Source: Anaerolineaceae bacterium
GTDB taxonomy: Bacteria > Chloroflexota > Anaerolineae > Promineifilales > Promineifilaceae
Assembly: GCA_002699125.1 (NCBI GenBank)
Contig: PABI01000163.1
Coordinates: 1 to 40,408, forward strand
Direction of reading: 5' to 3'
Length of the DNA: 40,408 nt
Shown here one piece after another: positions 22,115 through 30,415 of the stretch. How positions within the stretch are numbered: position 1 is the first letter of the stretch; each line of letters starts with the position of its first letter. The position numbers and the translations under genes were made by a program. Below the pieces are notes generated by a model. The model was not told where the DNA came from and did not search any database. It saw nothing but the letters and a program-made list of their open reading frames with translations.

Positions 22115-22837
22115 TTATCCGGGATCAAATTTGTAACCAACGCCCCATACAGTTAATAAATGAGTGGGATCGCTGGGATCAACTTCTATCTTTTCGCGCA
22201 GACGACGAATGTGAACGGTGACGGTGCTGGGATCGACGTATTCCGAGAAGCCCCAGACGTTTTCCAGCAGTTGGTCGCGCTTAAACACCTGCCGGGGATG
22301 GCTGACCATAAACCAGAGCAGGTTAAATTCAGTGGCGGTGAGGTCTATGGAACTGCCGCGCACGTTGACAATTCGGGTTTTGGGATCGATGGAGAGGTCG
22401 TTGTATTGTAACGGCCGTTCCCCTTTCTCACTACCACTGGCACCCCGTGCCCGCCGCAAGACCGCCTTCACCCGCGACACCAGCTCAGCCGGCGAAAAGG
22501 GCTTGGTGACGTAATCGTCTGCGCCCAATTCCAGGCCATAAATGCGGTCGGTTTCCTGCCGCCGGGCCGTGAGCATAATAACCGGCACATCGGAACCGGC
22601 ATCATCGCGCAGGCGGCGCACAATTTCCAGGCCATCGACTTCAGGTAGCATCAGATCCAATACCACCAAAGCAGGCAGTTGGTCGCGGATGGCGTCAAGG
22701 GCGGAACGGCCGTCGCGCGCCACACGCACCGTAAACCCCTCCCGCTTCAAATAAAGGGCCACCACCTCCACTACCGAGGCTTCATCATCGACAACTAAAA
22801 TGTCACCAAAGTCATTAAATGATTGATTAAGGGTCAT
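22115..22837 (-). CDS. OmpR/PhoB-family response regulator
   Basis: This is a 240-residue regulator. The receiver domain has the acidic pair in VVDDEA (17-18), the phospho-acceptor D61 in VVLDLMLPEVDGL, the Thr in IMLTARR and the Lys in YVTKPFS. The C-terminal winged helix (about 140-235) has DLTATEFNLLWFMVSHPRQV and VDPSTVTVHIRRLREKIEVD, then GVGYKF, typical of the OmpR/PhoB effector domain. It is first in the operon with the histidine kinase. The gap to the divergent molybdopterin gene probably holds its promoter. Confidence 0.96.
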   Translation of the reverse strand: MTLNQSFNDFGDILVVDDEASVVEVVALYLKREGFTVRVARDGRSALDAIRDQLPALVVLDLMLPEVDGLEIVRRLRDDAGSDVPVIMLTARRQETDRIYGLELGADDYVTKPFSPAELVSRVKAVLRRARGASGSEKGERPLQYNDLSIDPKTRIVNVRGSSIDLTATEFNLLWFMVSHPRQVFKRDQLLENVWGFSEYVDPSTVTVHIRRLREKIEVDPSDPTHLLTVWGVGYKFDPG

Positions 22838-23002
22838 ATGTGTACTCCTGCCTGGTTTTTAGCGGAAAATTGTTACAGCAATGTTACAGGCCAGTTTATT
22901 CCGCTGGGGGTTAATTGTTTCGTAAGAATTCAGTAACCCAACCTTCACACAGTTTCATTATGCTTCCAATTAAGCTATTATGCCAACTGACTAAAAGCAA
23001 AA

Positions 23003-23085
23003 CACGAATCATACGAATAGACAAATATCACGAATTTTTTCCTGATTTATTTATTCGTCTCATTCGTCTATTCGTCCAATTCGTG
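23003..23085. repeat. Palindromic CACGAAT/ATTCGTG periodic repeat
   Basis: CACGAAT units on the left mirror ATTCGT units on the right, ending ATTCGTG at 23079-23085, with seven to nine-base spacing. It is the same family as 10442-10513. It lies in the 5' region of the molybdopterin gene. Confidence 0.65.
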
Positions 23086-23106
23086 GTAAATCTTTTTCTA
23101 AATCCA

Positions 23107-24174
23107 ATGACTAAACCGCTTTCCCGACGACAATTTTTGCAGCAATTTTTGCCCGCCTCCGGCACGGCCGTTTTATTTTTGGCTGGTTGTCGTCTTCAGG
23201 CTGAACCAACCCCAACCAGTGTGCCACCGGCAACGGCCGTTCCCTCACCACCCGCCACCCTCCCTCCACTCAGCCGCGACCTCATCCTCACCCCCAACGA
23301 CGAATTTTACATCATGGAAACCAACGGCACGCCCACCATTGACCGGGCCGAGTGGCAGCTTACCATTGACGGCGAAGTAGAAAATCCACTGACACTCAGC
23401 TTCACCGACATTGCCGCACGGCCGTTCATCGAACAGATGCGCACGCTGGAATGCATCGGCAATGCGGTGGGCGGCAACCAGATTGGCAATGCGGTGTGGG
23501 GCGGCATCCTGCTGGCCGATTTGCTGGATGAGGTGGGGGTGAGGGAAACGGCCGTGCGCGCTAAATTTGAAGCTGCCGATAATTACGAGACGTCTGTCAC
23601 CTTGGATTGGATCAACCAGCCGGGCGCGATGCTGGCTTACCAGATGAACGGCGAACCACTGCCACCGGAACATGGCTATCCGCTGCGCCTCTTCATGCCC
23701 GGACTGTACGGCCAAAAGATGCCCAAATGGATCACCCGCATTGAATTTATTGACCACAATCTTCATCTGGGAACCTGGGAAAATCAGGGCTGGTCCAACG
23801 TCGCTAAAGTTAAAACCAATTCGCAAATCATGATGCCCACGCATATCCAAAAAGTACCGCTGGCACCATTAGAAATCTTCGGCGTGGCCTATGCCGGTGA
23901 CCGTCACATAACCCAGGTGGAAGTGGGCATCGAGAACCAAGATGGCGATCTGCACTGGCAGTTGGTTGAGGAGTTGGTACGCGGCCCCAGCGACGAGGTG
24001 TGGACCCAATTCTATCTACCCTGGACGCCGCCCTCTGCCGGAACCTACACTCTGCTCGTCCGCGCCACCGACGAAACCGGCTTCGTCCAAACCGAGCGCG
24101 CCCGCCGCGTTTTGGAAGGCGCTTTCCCTGACGGCACGGACAAAATTCACAACATTGTGATTGTGGTTGAGTAA
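23107..24174 (+). CDS. Tat-exported molybdopterin oxidoreductase lipoprotein (sulfite oxidase-like)
   Basis: From the ATG at 23107 the protein has 355 residues; frames reaching further upstream are made from repeat DNA. The N-terminus has SRRQFLQ, a twin-arginine signal, then FLAGC with a lipobox Cys at 28, so a folded cofactor protein is exported and lipid-anchored. A Thr/Pro linker follows. The sulfite oxidase-type domain has MRTLECIGNAVGG with C116 as the likely Mo ligand, and later PLRLFMPGLYGQKMPKWITR. The C-terminal 100 residues form the Ig-like dimerisation domain of this family. The substrate is unknown; a methionine-sulfoxide or sulfite/nitrate-type reaction is possible. The next gene encodes a multiheme cytochrome that may exchange its electrons. 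Confidence 0.92.
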   Translation: MTKPLSRRQFLQQFLPASGTAVLFLAGCRLQAEPTPTSVPPATAVPSPPATLPPLSRDLILTPNDEFYIMETNGTPTIDRAEWQLTIDGEVENPLTLSFTDIAARPFIEQMRTLECIGNAVGGNQIGNAVWGGILLADLLDEVGVRETAVRAKFEAADNYETSVTLDWINQPGAMLAYQMNGEPLPPEHGYPLRLFMPGLYGQKMPKWITRIEFIDHNLHLGTWENQGWSNVAKVKTNSQIMMPTHIQKVPLAPLEIFGVAYAGDRHITQVEVGIENQDGDLHWQLVEELVRGPSDEVWTQFYLPWTPPSAGTYTLLVRATDETGFVQTERARRVLEGAFPDGTDKIHNIVIVVE

Positions 24175-24216
24175 TTGCCATGCTGTAAAAACCGCGTCCG
24201 CGAAAGATAAACTCCG

Positions 24217-24250
24217 TAGGGATGCTTCGCTCCGCTCAGCATGACAAGTA
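24217..24250. repeat. REP-like repeat (GATGCTTCGCTCCGCTCAGC type)
   Basis: The stretch contains GATGCTTCGCTCCGCTCAGC followed by ATGACAAG, a form of REP-like repeat common between genes of many bacteria. A related piece (TTCGACGCTGCTCAGGACAA) lies inside the fusion gene at about 35096-35115. Confidence 0.5.
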
Positions 24251-24266
24251 GGCCGAAGGCTCATAA

Positions 24267-25013
24267 ATGCAAAAACCTGATAACAAAAAACAATGGCTGC
24301 TGGCAATTATCGTTGCGGGCATCGTCCTATTTGTCGCCTCCATCGTCACCGCCTCAGAGTTGGAAGAACGGGATGAATTTTGCACCAGCTGCCACCGGGC
24401 ACCGGAAGTAACCTATTTTGACCGGGCGCACAAGGCAACAATAAGCTCAATCGCCACTGACCTGGCTAGTTTTCATTACACCAACGATAATCAGTTCCGC
24501 TGCATCGACTGCCATCGCGGCGACCAAAGTTTAGAACAGCGGGCGGAGATTTTGTGGCTGGCGGCGAAGGATACGGCCGTTCACTTCCTCGCCACCCCCG
24601 ACCAAACCATCGAAAAAGGCAACGTTCCCGCACCCAACCCCCACTTGGGCAATTGGCAGGGACCGGAACGGTACAGCCGCACGCCAGGCATTTTGAACGA
24701 CGGCTGCCTGAGCTGCCATCAAGATGCCCTGACGCTGGTTGGCTTTGAGAACCATTTCCACAACAAGCTGCCCCAGGCCCAGCTTGCCTACGCCCAGACA
24801 GAGCGGTTAAACTTCCCCGACGGCTGGCCCGGTGAAGCAGGCAGCGCGGCACTGCTGGTGCCTGAAGAAACGGTACTCACTTGCCTGGACTGCCATCGGG
24901 CACATGTGCCCGGCCTGGAATTTGACTACTTTTTGGATGAAACGGCCGTACTCCTACCAGCCTGTGTGCAATGCCACCTGGAAGCAGACGCCGGGCCGGT
25001 AGATTTAAATTAG
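24267..25013 (+). CDS. Five-heme c-type cytochrome (NapC/NrfH-like)
   Basis: The product is 248 residues with an N-terminal uncleaved anchor (LLAIIVAGIVLFVASIVTA, about 11-29) and an extracytoplasmic multiheme domain. Five CxxCH sites are visible: CTSCH (39-43), CIDCH (79-83), CLSCH (147-151), CLDCH (206-210) and CVQCH (233-237). Single-helix anchoring and multiple hemes recall the NapC/NrfH quinol dehydrogenases, which pass electrons from the membrane pool to periplasmic enzymes. Directly after the molybdopterin lipoprotein, it is the likely electron partner. The distal ligands cannot be assigned from sequence alone. Confidence 0.9.
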   Translation: MQKPDNKKQWLLAIIVAGIVLFVASIVTASELEERDEFCTSCHRAPEVTYFDRAHKATISSIATDLASFHYTNDNQFRCIDCHRGDQSLEQRAEILWLAAKDTAVHFLATPDQTIEKGNVPAPNPHLGNWQGPERYSRTPGILNDGCLSCHQDALTLVGFENHFHNKLPQAQLAYAQTERLNFPDGWPGEAGSAALLVPEETVLTCLDCHRAHVPGLEFDYFLDETAVLLPACVQCHLEADAGPVDLN

Positions 25014-25028
25014 CGACTGGAGATCATA

Positions 25029-26294
25029 TTGAATCGACAATATCTTTTGCCGATGATTGGCTTACTTCTCTTATTTGCCTGCGGAGGAGGTGCGCCGGAG
25101 GTGACTCAGATTGCCAATACGGCCGTTCCATCCACCACCAATCCAGCCCCTACGCCAACTTTGCAAAATGCTGTAGAAAATACAACCGTTCCCGCCATAG
25201 AATTACCGTCCAACAGTTCGCCCACCCCAACGGCGACAGCAACTGCCACCGCCACGGTGCAGCCAACCCCAACCATGCCGCCGCCCACGCCCGTCGCCAC
25301 TGTCGAACTGGCGGGCGCGACCGTGCCACCTGGCTTCAGCTTCATCAAGTTTGCCGATCTTTACCGTCCTACCGGCCTGACCTTTGATGATGCCGGGCGG
25401 TTGTTCGTGACCTCATTTGACGGCACGGTGCATGTTTTGCATGATGCCGATGGCGACGGCCGTACCGACAGTGACACCGTGTTTGCCACCGGCTTCAGCA
25501 CCGCTCTGGGCATCACCCTGCGCCCCGGCACAAACGATGTGTACGTCTCTAGCACCGGCCAAATCACCCTGCTGCGCGACGAAAACGGCGATAACCAGGC
25601 CGACGTCCGCGAGATTTTTGTGAGCGATTTGCCCACCGGGCTGCACCAAAACGATAATCTCAAATTTGGCGGCGATGGCTGGCTCTACATGGGCGTCGGT
25701 TCCACCTGCGACGCTTGCATAGAAGCTGACGAACGCAGTGGCACCATCATGCGTTTCAACGTGGACACGGGCGAAAGCGAAATCATCGCCAGCGGCATGC
25801 GCAACCCGTACGACCTCGCCTTTCATCCCGTCACTGGCGACCTGTTTGCCACCGACAACGGCCGTGATGATCTAGGCTTAGGCAGTCCGTTTGAAGAACT
25901 CAACCACATCGTCACCGGCGGTGATTACGGCTGGCCCGACTGCTGGAACGAGCGTGAAGGCAGCAATTGTGCCGGAACGGAAACGGCCGTTGCCTTTTTT
26001 GAACCCCACTCCTCCGCCAACGGCCTTGATTTCTACACCGGCAGCCAGTTCCCGGCCGAATACCAAAACAACGCGTTTGTCGCTATCTTCGGCACCTTCC
26101 TCACCGACGGCGTGGCCACCGGCGTTGCTCGCGTCCAGCTCACCCCGGACGGCGACAGCTACCAGGGCACCGTCAGCTGGTTTGCCCAATGGCCAGACGG
26201 CCGTCCCCTGCCGCTCATCATGGGGCCGGATGGGGCGCTTTACGTGGGGGATTATATTAATAGTGTGATTTATCGAATTAGTTACGGGAATTGA
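25029..26294 (+). CDS. Sorbosone/glucose dehydrogenase-like beta-propeller lipoprotein
   Basis: The 421-residue protein begins at a TTG at 25029 with GGAG six bases upstream. LLLFACGGG is a lipobox, then about 70 residues of Thr/Pro-rich linker. Residues about 100-420 are a beta-propeller of the PQQ-type sorbosone dehydrogenase/L-sorbosone-like family: YRPTGLTFDDAGRLFVTSFD, GLHQNDNLKFGGDGWLYMG, ASGMRNPYDLAFHPVTGDLF and TGGDYGWPDCW are the usual blade motifs. It contains DADGDGRTDSDT and DENGDNQADVRE, EF-hand-like Ca loops. It probably oxidises a sugar or acts as a binding propeller on the outer face. The redox genes around it support an oxidoreductase. Confidence 0.85.
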   Translation: MNRQYLLPMIGLLLLFACGGGAPEVTQIANTAVPSTTNPAPTPTLQNAVENTTVPAIELPSNSSPTPTATATATATVQPTPTMPPPTPVATVELAGATVPPGFSFIKFADLYRPTGLTFDDAGRLFVTSFDGTVHVLHDADGDGRTDSDTVFATGFSTALGITLRPGTNDVYVSSTGQITLLRDENGDNQADVREIFVSDLPTGLHQNDNLKFGGDGWLYMGVGSTCDACIEADERSGTIMRFNVDTGESEIIASGMRNPYDLAFHPVTGDLFATDNGRDDLGLGSPFEELNHIVTGGDYGWPDCWNEREGSNCAGTETAVAFFEPHSSANGLDFYTGSQFPAEYQNNAFVAIFGTFLTDGVATGVARVQLTPDGDSYQGTVSWFAQWPDGRPLPLIMGPDGALYVGDYINSVIYRISYGN

Positions 26295-26357
26295 GTGAAA
26301 AGTAAAAAGTGAGAAGTGAAAAGTCACCCACTTTTTACTTATCACTTTTCACTAAAA
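26295..26357. repeat. Back-to-back heptanucleotide palindrome
   Basis: Left units GTGAAAA, GTAAAAA, GTGAGAA and GTGAAAA are followed, after GTCACCC, by inverted units ACTTTTT, ACTTATC and ACTTTTC, then ACTAAAA. All are 7 bases. The same arms flank the NUDIX gene at 14793 and 15395, where the gap holds a gene instead. Confidence 0.8.
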
Positions 26358-26369
26358 GAGGAGAGACAT

Positions 26370-26792
26370 ATGCGCAAATTAATTTACATACTCTGTTCAG
26401 TTTTGCTGCTCTTGTTGGCAGTGGGCTGTGGCAGTGGGGAAACGGCAACGGCCGTTCCCGACCAGCCCGCCGCACCGGTAGAGGCCGACACAGACACGCA
26501 AACCGTGGCGGCTAAACCACAGCTCATCGAGTTTTACGCTGATTGGTGACCGACCTGCCAAAGAATGCAGCCCATCGTGAATGGGCTAGAAAGTGAATAT
26601 GGCAGCGAGATAGAGTTTGTAAAAATCAACATCGATGATCCCAATTCGGCCGCAGCCAAGCAGGAATACGGCTTCCGCTACCAGCCATTTTTTGTCCTGG
26701 TCAGCGCCGACGGCGAAGTGCTGCAAGAATGGCCCGGCTACACCGACGCCCAACTGTTTGAAGACGCCTTCGCCACCCTTCTACAAAATTAA
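26370..26792 (+). CDS. Candidate selenocysteine-containing thioredoxin lipoprotein (W-U-P-T-C)
   Basis: The ATG at 26370 follows GAGGAGAG. Residues 1-20 are a lipoprotein signal (LLLLLAVGC). After QLIEFYADW an in-frame TGA (26547-26549) stands exactly where the first active-site Cys of W-C-x-x-C should be, then P-T-C. The thioredoxin fold continues without a break for 81 codons, with KINIDDPNSAAAKQEYGF, the cis-Pro loop YQPFFVLVSADGE and a C-terminal helix, ending at 26792. Read through as Sec it is 140 residues: Sec60, Cys63. A SECIS-like hairpin sits just downstream (26569-26587). A simple nonsense mutation, or a sequencing error in TGC/TGT, is the alternative. It lies in the exported redox block and probably reduces extracytoplasmic disulfides or peroxides. 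Confidence 0.8.
26547..26605 (+). promoter_or_regulatory. Candidate bacterial SECIS element
   Basis: AGCCCAT (26569-26575) and ATGGGCT (26581-26587) form a perfect seven-pair stem. The loop is CGTGA, with G as its second base. The apical loop begins 26 bases after the TGA. A lower stem, CTGCC (26555-26559) with GGCAG (26601-26605), can extend it. Bacterial SECIS elements are known as in-gene hairpins soon after UGA with a G early in the apical loop. Confidence 0.65.
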
Positions 26793-26796
26793 AAAT

Positions 26797-26871
26797 CCAC
26801 AGATTTCGCAGATTGCACAGAATTTCAAACCTTTGAAAAAGGCCAATCTGCGAAATCTGTGTAATCTGTGG
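26797..26871. repeat. Palindromic CAGATT-type repeat
   Basis: CCACAGATTTCGCAGATTGC on the left mirrors the right arm ending AATCTGCGAAATCTGTG, then TAATCTGTGG. The central CAAACCTTTG acts as the loop. It lies between the thioredoxin and the convergent acyltransferase gene and may be a terminator. Confidence 0.65.
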
Positions 26872-26913
26872 ATAAATCTCTTCTCAACATCCTCTGTGTT
26901 CTCTGTGGCAAAA

Positions 26914-27618
26914 TCAATCACGCACGGCCGTTTCACAAGCAGGCCACAAGTCTTCCCCAGCCAGCACGGCGGCCAACGCCGGACTGTCGGCATAGACGCC
27001 CCAGTAACGCGGCGGCAGCAGCGCGGCAATCTTCACCATGATGAGGTGAGTGAACGCTGCCAAATCAGCCCCCTTGGCGCGACGGCCGATTTCCGGCAAG
27101 GTGTATGGCTCCCCAATCCTTAGCTTCACTGTGGTGAGACGCAGCCGCTTAAAATTGGCAAACAATTGGTCATTATTCTCAAAGCCCACCGGCAAAATGG
27201 GTATATTGGCTCGGCTGGCCAGATAAGCTGCGCCCACTTTGGCCTCCTGCATTTGGCCGTTTTTGCTGCGGCTGCCCTCGGGAGCCAGACCAAAAACGAC
27301 ACCCCGCTCAATGGCCGCCATCGCGTCTCGCAAACCTCGGCGATCTACCTCGCCGCGATTGATATAAATGGCTCCCAGCCAGGCCATAATCGGCCCGTAA
27401 ATAGGATGGCCGCGCCACTTTTCCCCGGCAAAAAAGGCCCATTCCACCAGCGGAAAGCCCAGCAGCAGCAGCGGCGTGTCGGCCACGCTGGTGTGGTTTA
27501 AAGTAACAATATATGGACCGCTGGCAGGAATGTTTTCCCGGCCAATGACCTCTAGACGCGTGAGCAAAACTGTACGTGTGATGTGCATCGCAGCACGGAT
27601 TAGTTGATAACGAAACAT
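26914..27618 (-). CDS. plsC: 1-acyl-sn-glycerol-3-phosphate acyltransferase (PlsC-like)
   Basis: This is a 234-residue enzyme of phospholipid synthesis, adding the second acyl chain to lysophosphatidate at the cytoplasmic membrane. The catalytic HX4D motif is H42-D47 in NHTSVADTP. GEKWRGHPIYGPIMAW and GAIYINRG follow, and APEGSRSKNG (near 114) matches the EGTRS block that binds glycerol phosphate. An N-terminal hydrophobic segment is present (AAMHITRTVLL). All blocks I to III are recognisable. The name plsC is by family similarity; other acyl acceptors are possible. Confidence 0.9.
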   Translation of the reverse strand: MFRYQLIRAAMHITRTVLLTRLEVIGRENIPASGPYIVTLNHTSVADTPLLLLGFPLVEWAFFAGEKWRGHPIYGPIMAWLGAIYINRGEVDRRGLRDAMAAIERGVVFGLAPEGSRSKNGQMQEAKVGAAYLASRANIPILPVGFENNDQLFANFKRLRLTTVKLRIGEPYTLPEIGRRAKGADLAAFTHLIMVKIAALLPPRYWGVYADSPALAAVLAGEDLWPACETAVRD

Positions 27619-27631
27619 GGCAAAATCATAC

Positions 27632-27673
27632 TGTTTAATGGTTAATTGTAAATGGTTACTGGTTAATTGTTTG
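27632..27673. repeat. Heptanucleotide repeat array (TGGTTAA type)
   Basis: Six consecutive units can be read: TGTTTAA, TGGTTAA, TTGTAAA, TGGTTAC, TGGTTAA and TTGTTTG. It lies between two minus-strand genes and overlaps the 3' end of the LysM gene, giving its last residues and stop. Confidence 0.75.
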
Positions 27674-28646
27674 TCGTTTGGGCTTCGGCGTGGAGGGTGT
27701 AGGTGACGGTTTCGCCACCGGGGGGGGCTGCTTCGAGTTGGAACGGCCGTTCCTCCCCTACACCCAATTCCTCCGCCACTACCTGCTGCTGAAAGCCGGT
27801 CACGTTGCCCTGCGCATCATAAAAAGTGGCAACGAGCTGCACCTGGTTGGCCATTGCCTCACCGCCATTCAAAACGATGCCGTCTAAGATTAGGCTGTCA
27901 TCATTGAGGGTTAGCTCCGGTTCCAGTACTTCGATATTCAACGTACGTGTACCCAATTCCACCACAGCCTGACCGCCGACCACAGCCACCGACGGCTGAA
28001 CAAAATCGGCGGGCGGCTCATTGACGAGTATGCCAAACGGTCCGCGTTCACCTGGCGGGATGATGGACGTGGCCACCCAGGCCGTGGCGTTACTCACCAG
28101 TTGGCCGTCTGCTGCCAGCAGGCCAATTTCTACCTGGATGTTTTCAACGGCCGTTTCGCCCTCATTCGTCACCTCGCCCAGCAGCCATAGACTGCCTACC
28201 GGCGTCTGGTAAGCATGAATTTTGTTCACGGTTACCCGCAGCGGCACCGGCGTGCCTTGAACCAACAGAGCACTTGGCGTGGGCGGCGGGGGCAAAACGA
28301 CCGGCTGGCCAATCTGTAAATTCTCCGGCACGATGCCCGGATTGAGCGCCAAAATCTCTTCTACCGTCGTGCCTCGCTGGATGGCGATGCCCAAAATCGT
28401 ATCGCCAGATTCAATCTGGTAAACGACGGGCGTGGCTGTGGGCGTTACGGTGGGGGTGGGCAGCGGCGTGGGGGTGGTTTGGATAACGGCCGTTGTCGGT
28501 GCCGCCCTGGTGGCAAAAGAGACACCAATTTGCGGGGTGGGGGTGGGAACGGCCGTTTCCGTCGGCAAAGTTTCCGCCTCATCACCAGACTGGCAAGCCA
28601 CCAATTGCAAACTCAAAATCAATAAAATTACAAACAATTTACGCAT
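27663..28646 (-). CDS. LysM-domain lipoprotein
   Basis: The ATG at 28646 starts a 327-residue protein with a lipoprotein signal (FVILLILSLQLVAC). A Thr/Pro-rich linker follows, then one LysM domain (VVYQIESGDTILGIAIQRGT and the LNPGIVPENLQIGQPVVLP core) that binds peptidoglycan-like glycans. The C-terminal 180 residues have two FxxLxG-type beta-sandwich repeats (LLGEVTNEGETAVENIQVEI; LILDGIVLNGGEAMANQVQL) of DUF3426-like type. It is likely surface-anchored. Longer frames start 11 codons earlier without support. The last residues come from a 7-nt repeat array. Confidence 0.88.
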   Translation of the reverse strand: MRKLFVILLILSLQLVACQSGDEAETLPTETAVPTPTPQIGVSFATRAAPTTAVIQTTPTPLPTPTVTPTATPVVYQIESGDTILGIAIQRGTTVEEILALNPGIVPENLQIGQPVVLPPPPTPSALLVQGTPVPLRVTVNKIHAYQTPVGSLWLLGEVTNEGETAVENIQVEIGLLAADGQLVSNATAWVATSIIPPGERGPFGILVNEPPADFVQPSVAVVGGQAVVELGTRTLNIEVLEPELTLNDDSLILDGIVLNGGEAMANQVQLVATFYDAQGNVTGFQQQVVAEELGVGEERPFQLEAAPPGGETVTYTLHAEAQTTNN

Positions 28647-28724
28647 AACAAAGCAAGGAGTATATACCCAAACCGCCAAATGGCACGGTGCATGTCACAA
28701 TACCCATGAAAAATTTACAATATC

Positions 28725-28757
28725 ATTCGTCCTATTCGTCCATTCGTCACATTCGTG
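28725..28757. repeat. ATTCGT periodic repeat, single arm
   Basis: ATTCGTCCT, ATTCGTCC, ATTCGTCAC and ATTCGTG follow each other. This is one arm of the palindromic family seen at 10442 and 23003. Confidence 0.55.
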
Positions 28758-28836
28758 ATTCGCTTTTTCTTTTTGTGGCAAACGGCCGTCTTTCCCAGTA
28801 AAGTTAGCCAATCAAACCAACTTCAAGGAGGAAGAC

Positions 28837-30237
28837 ATGGCAACCCAAAATCCCCATCTGGCCATCGACCAGAAAATCATTGGCGATGTATACACCAGCA
28901 CAGAGGTGATGGACAACCTCACCACCTTGTGCGACGACTTCGGCTCCCGCTTCGGCGGCACCCCCGGCGAGAAGCAGGCGGCCGAATTTATCGAAGCCAA
29001 AATGGAAGCATATGGCCTGCAAAATGTGTACCTGGAAGAAGTGCCCTACGAAGGCTGGCGGCGCGGCACCGCCTCACTGGAAATTGTGGCGCCTATTCAG
29101 CGTACCATCCCCTGCATCTCGCTGCCCCATTCGCCACCCGCCACGCTGGAGGCCGAGCTGATCGATCTGGATGAAGGCGCGCCCGAGGATTTTGACGAGC
29201 GGGTCGATGAGATTGCCGGCAAGATTGTCCTGGCCACCAGCGAGATCAAGCCCAAAGGGTCCAAACGGTGGATTCACCGCAATGAGAAGTACGGCCGTTC
29301 TCTCCTGGCAGGCGCAACCGGCTTTATCTTTGTCAACCATTACCCTGGCTACGGCCCGGCTACCGGCGGCATCGGCGAGGTCGGGGCGGGGTTGATTCCG
29401 GCAGTGGGCGTGGCGTTGGAAGACGGCCGTTTTCTGCAGCGGCTCCTTAAAAAACATGGCAGCCTCAAGCTGCGCCTCACCAGCACAGACGTGGTTGAGC
29501 CGATGGTTTCCTGGAACATCATTGGCGACCTGCCTGGCAACGGCCGTTCCAATGAACTGGTAATGATGGGTTGCCACTACGACGGCCACGACATCTCGCA
29601 AGGGGCAGGTGATCCCGCCTCTGGCGCTGTGGCCGTGCTGGAAGCCGCCCGCGTTCTGGCCCAATACGCCCCCGACCTGCCCTGCACGGTTCGTTTTGCC
29701 CTGTGGGGCGTGGAAGAGATCGGTCTCATCGGCTCCACGCAGTACGTGGCCAACCACGCCGACGAATTGAACAATATTCGTTTTTACCTCAATTTGGATT
29801 CCGCTGGAGTAATCCCTTACAAAGACATTCAGCTCAATCAATGGGAAGAGCTCGCGCCTGTTTTTGAAGCTTGGAGCGAGGAAATGGCACGGGATTTTCG
29901 CGTGGGGCAGTCGGTGAATGCCTTCTCCGACCATTACCCGTTTTTGATGGCCGGTGTGCCCACCGGCGGCGTCGGCGGGGTGCGGCGTCTAGAAACCGGC
30001 GGGCGCGGCTATGGTCACACCCATTACGACACGCTGGACAAGGTAGAGATGCGCGGGTTGCGGGAAGCGGCCGTTTTTGCCGCCCGTCTTGCCCTCAGAA
30101 TTGCCCATCACCCAAACTGGCCCGCCCAGCGCCGCAGCGCCGCAGCCGTCGCTGAAGTACTGGACAATCCCGACAACCAGGAAGTCACCCAAATCTTCGA
30201 CCGCATCCATGCTTTCTACAAGGAGCAGCGCGCGTAG
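28837..30237 (+). CDS. M28-family zinc aminopeptidase
   Basis: This is a 466-residue exopeptidase of the M28 type with no signal peptide. AAGGAGGAAGAC precedes the ATG at 28837. The N-terminal half includes a PA-like domain (about 130-215: EIAGKIVLATSEIKPKG, GATGFIFVNHYPG). The metal site residues are H in MGCHYDGHD, D in GDPASGAVAVLEAAR, E in WGVEEIGLIGS, D in YLNLDSAG and the late H in GYGHTHYDTLD. All are in the expected order for a co-catalytic zinc enzyme. It probably cleaves N-terminal amino acids from peptides inside the cell or after non-classical release. A long hairpin follows. Confidence 0.93.
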   Translation: MATQNPHLAIDQKIIGDVYTSTEVMDNLTTLCDDFGSRFGGTPGEKQAAEFIEAKMEAYGLQNVYLEEVPYEGWRRGTASLEIVAPIQRTIPCISLPHSPPATLEAELIDLDEGAPEDFDERVDEIAGKIVLATSEIKPKGSKRWIHRNEKYGRSLLAGATGFIFVNHYPGYGPATGGIGEVGAGLIPAVGVALEDGRFLQRLLKKHGSLKLRLTSTDVVEPMVSWNIIGDLPGNGRSNELVMMGCHYDGHDISQGAGDPASGAVAVLEAARVLAQYAPDLPCTVRFALWGVEEIGLIGSTQYVANHADELNNIRFYLNLDSAGVIPYKDIQLNQWEELAPVFEAWSEEMARDFRVGQSVNAFSDHYPFLMAGVPTGGVGGVRRLETGGRGYGHTHYDTLDKVEMRGLREAAVFAARLALRIAHHPNWPAQRRSAAAVAEVLDNPDNQEVTQIFDRIHAFYKEQRA

Positions 30238-30294
30238 AGATTGGACCAATTTGCTCCTTTACAGATTTGGCAGTCAAAAAAATTGGTCCAATCT
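30238..30294 (+). terminator. Perfect 15-bp inverted repeat after the M28 gene
   Basis: AGATTGGACCAATTT (30238-30252) pairs with AAATTGGTCCAATCT (30280-30294) with a 27-base loop that itself contains an A-run. It begins two bases after the stop codon. It may be a terminator or mRNA stabiliser. Confidence 0.6.
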
Positions 30295-30347
30295 TGTTTC
30301 AATTGAAAGATTTTCCTCTCTCAACCGTTATACAGGCAGAAACGGGT

Positions 30348-30401
30348 GAGAAGTTGCATGTACAGCACTTGCCACCTGCAACTTCTCACTTGCAACTCTA
30401 A
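30348..30401. repeat. Heptanucleotide palindrome (ACTTGCA type)
   Basis: GAGAAGTTGCA (30348-30358) is inverted at 30377-30387. From 30367 the units ACTTGCC, ACCTGCA, ACTTCTC, ACTTGCA and ACTCTAA run at 7-base period. It lies in the 5' region of the sigma factor gene. Confidence 0.7.
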
Positions 30402-30415
30402 AAACCGAGGTTTTT

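Noticed and set aside
26316..26549. The thioredoxin region as two separate genes split at the TGA
   Set aside because: The stop lies exactly on the active-site Cys codon and the fold continues in the same frame. The second part has no ribosome-binding site of its own, so one read-through gene is the better description.
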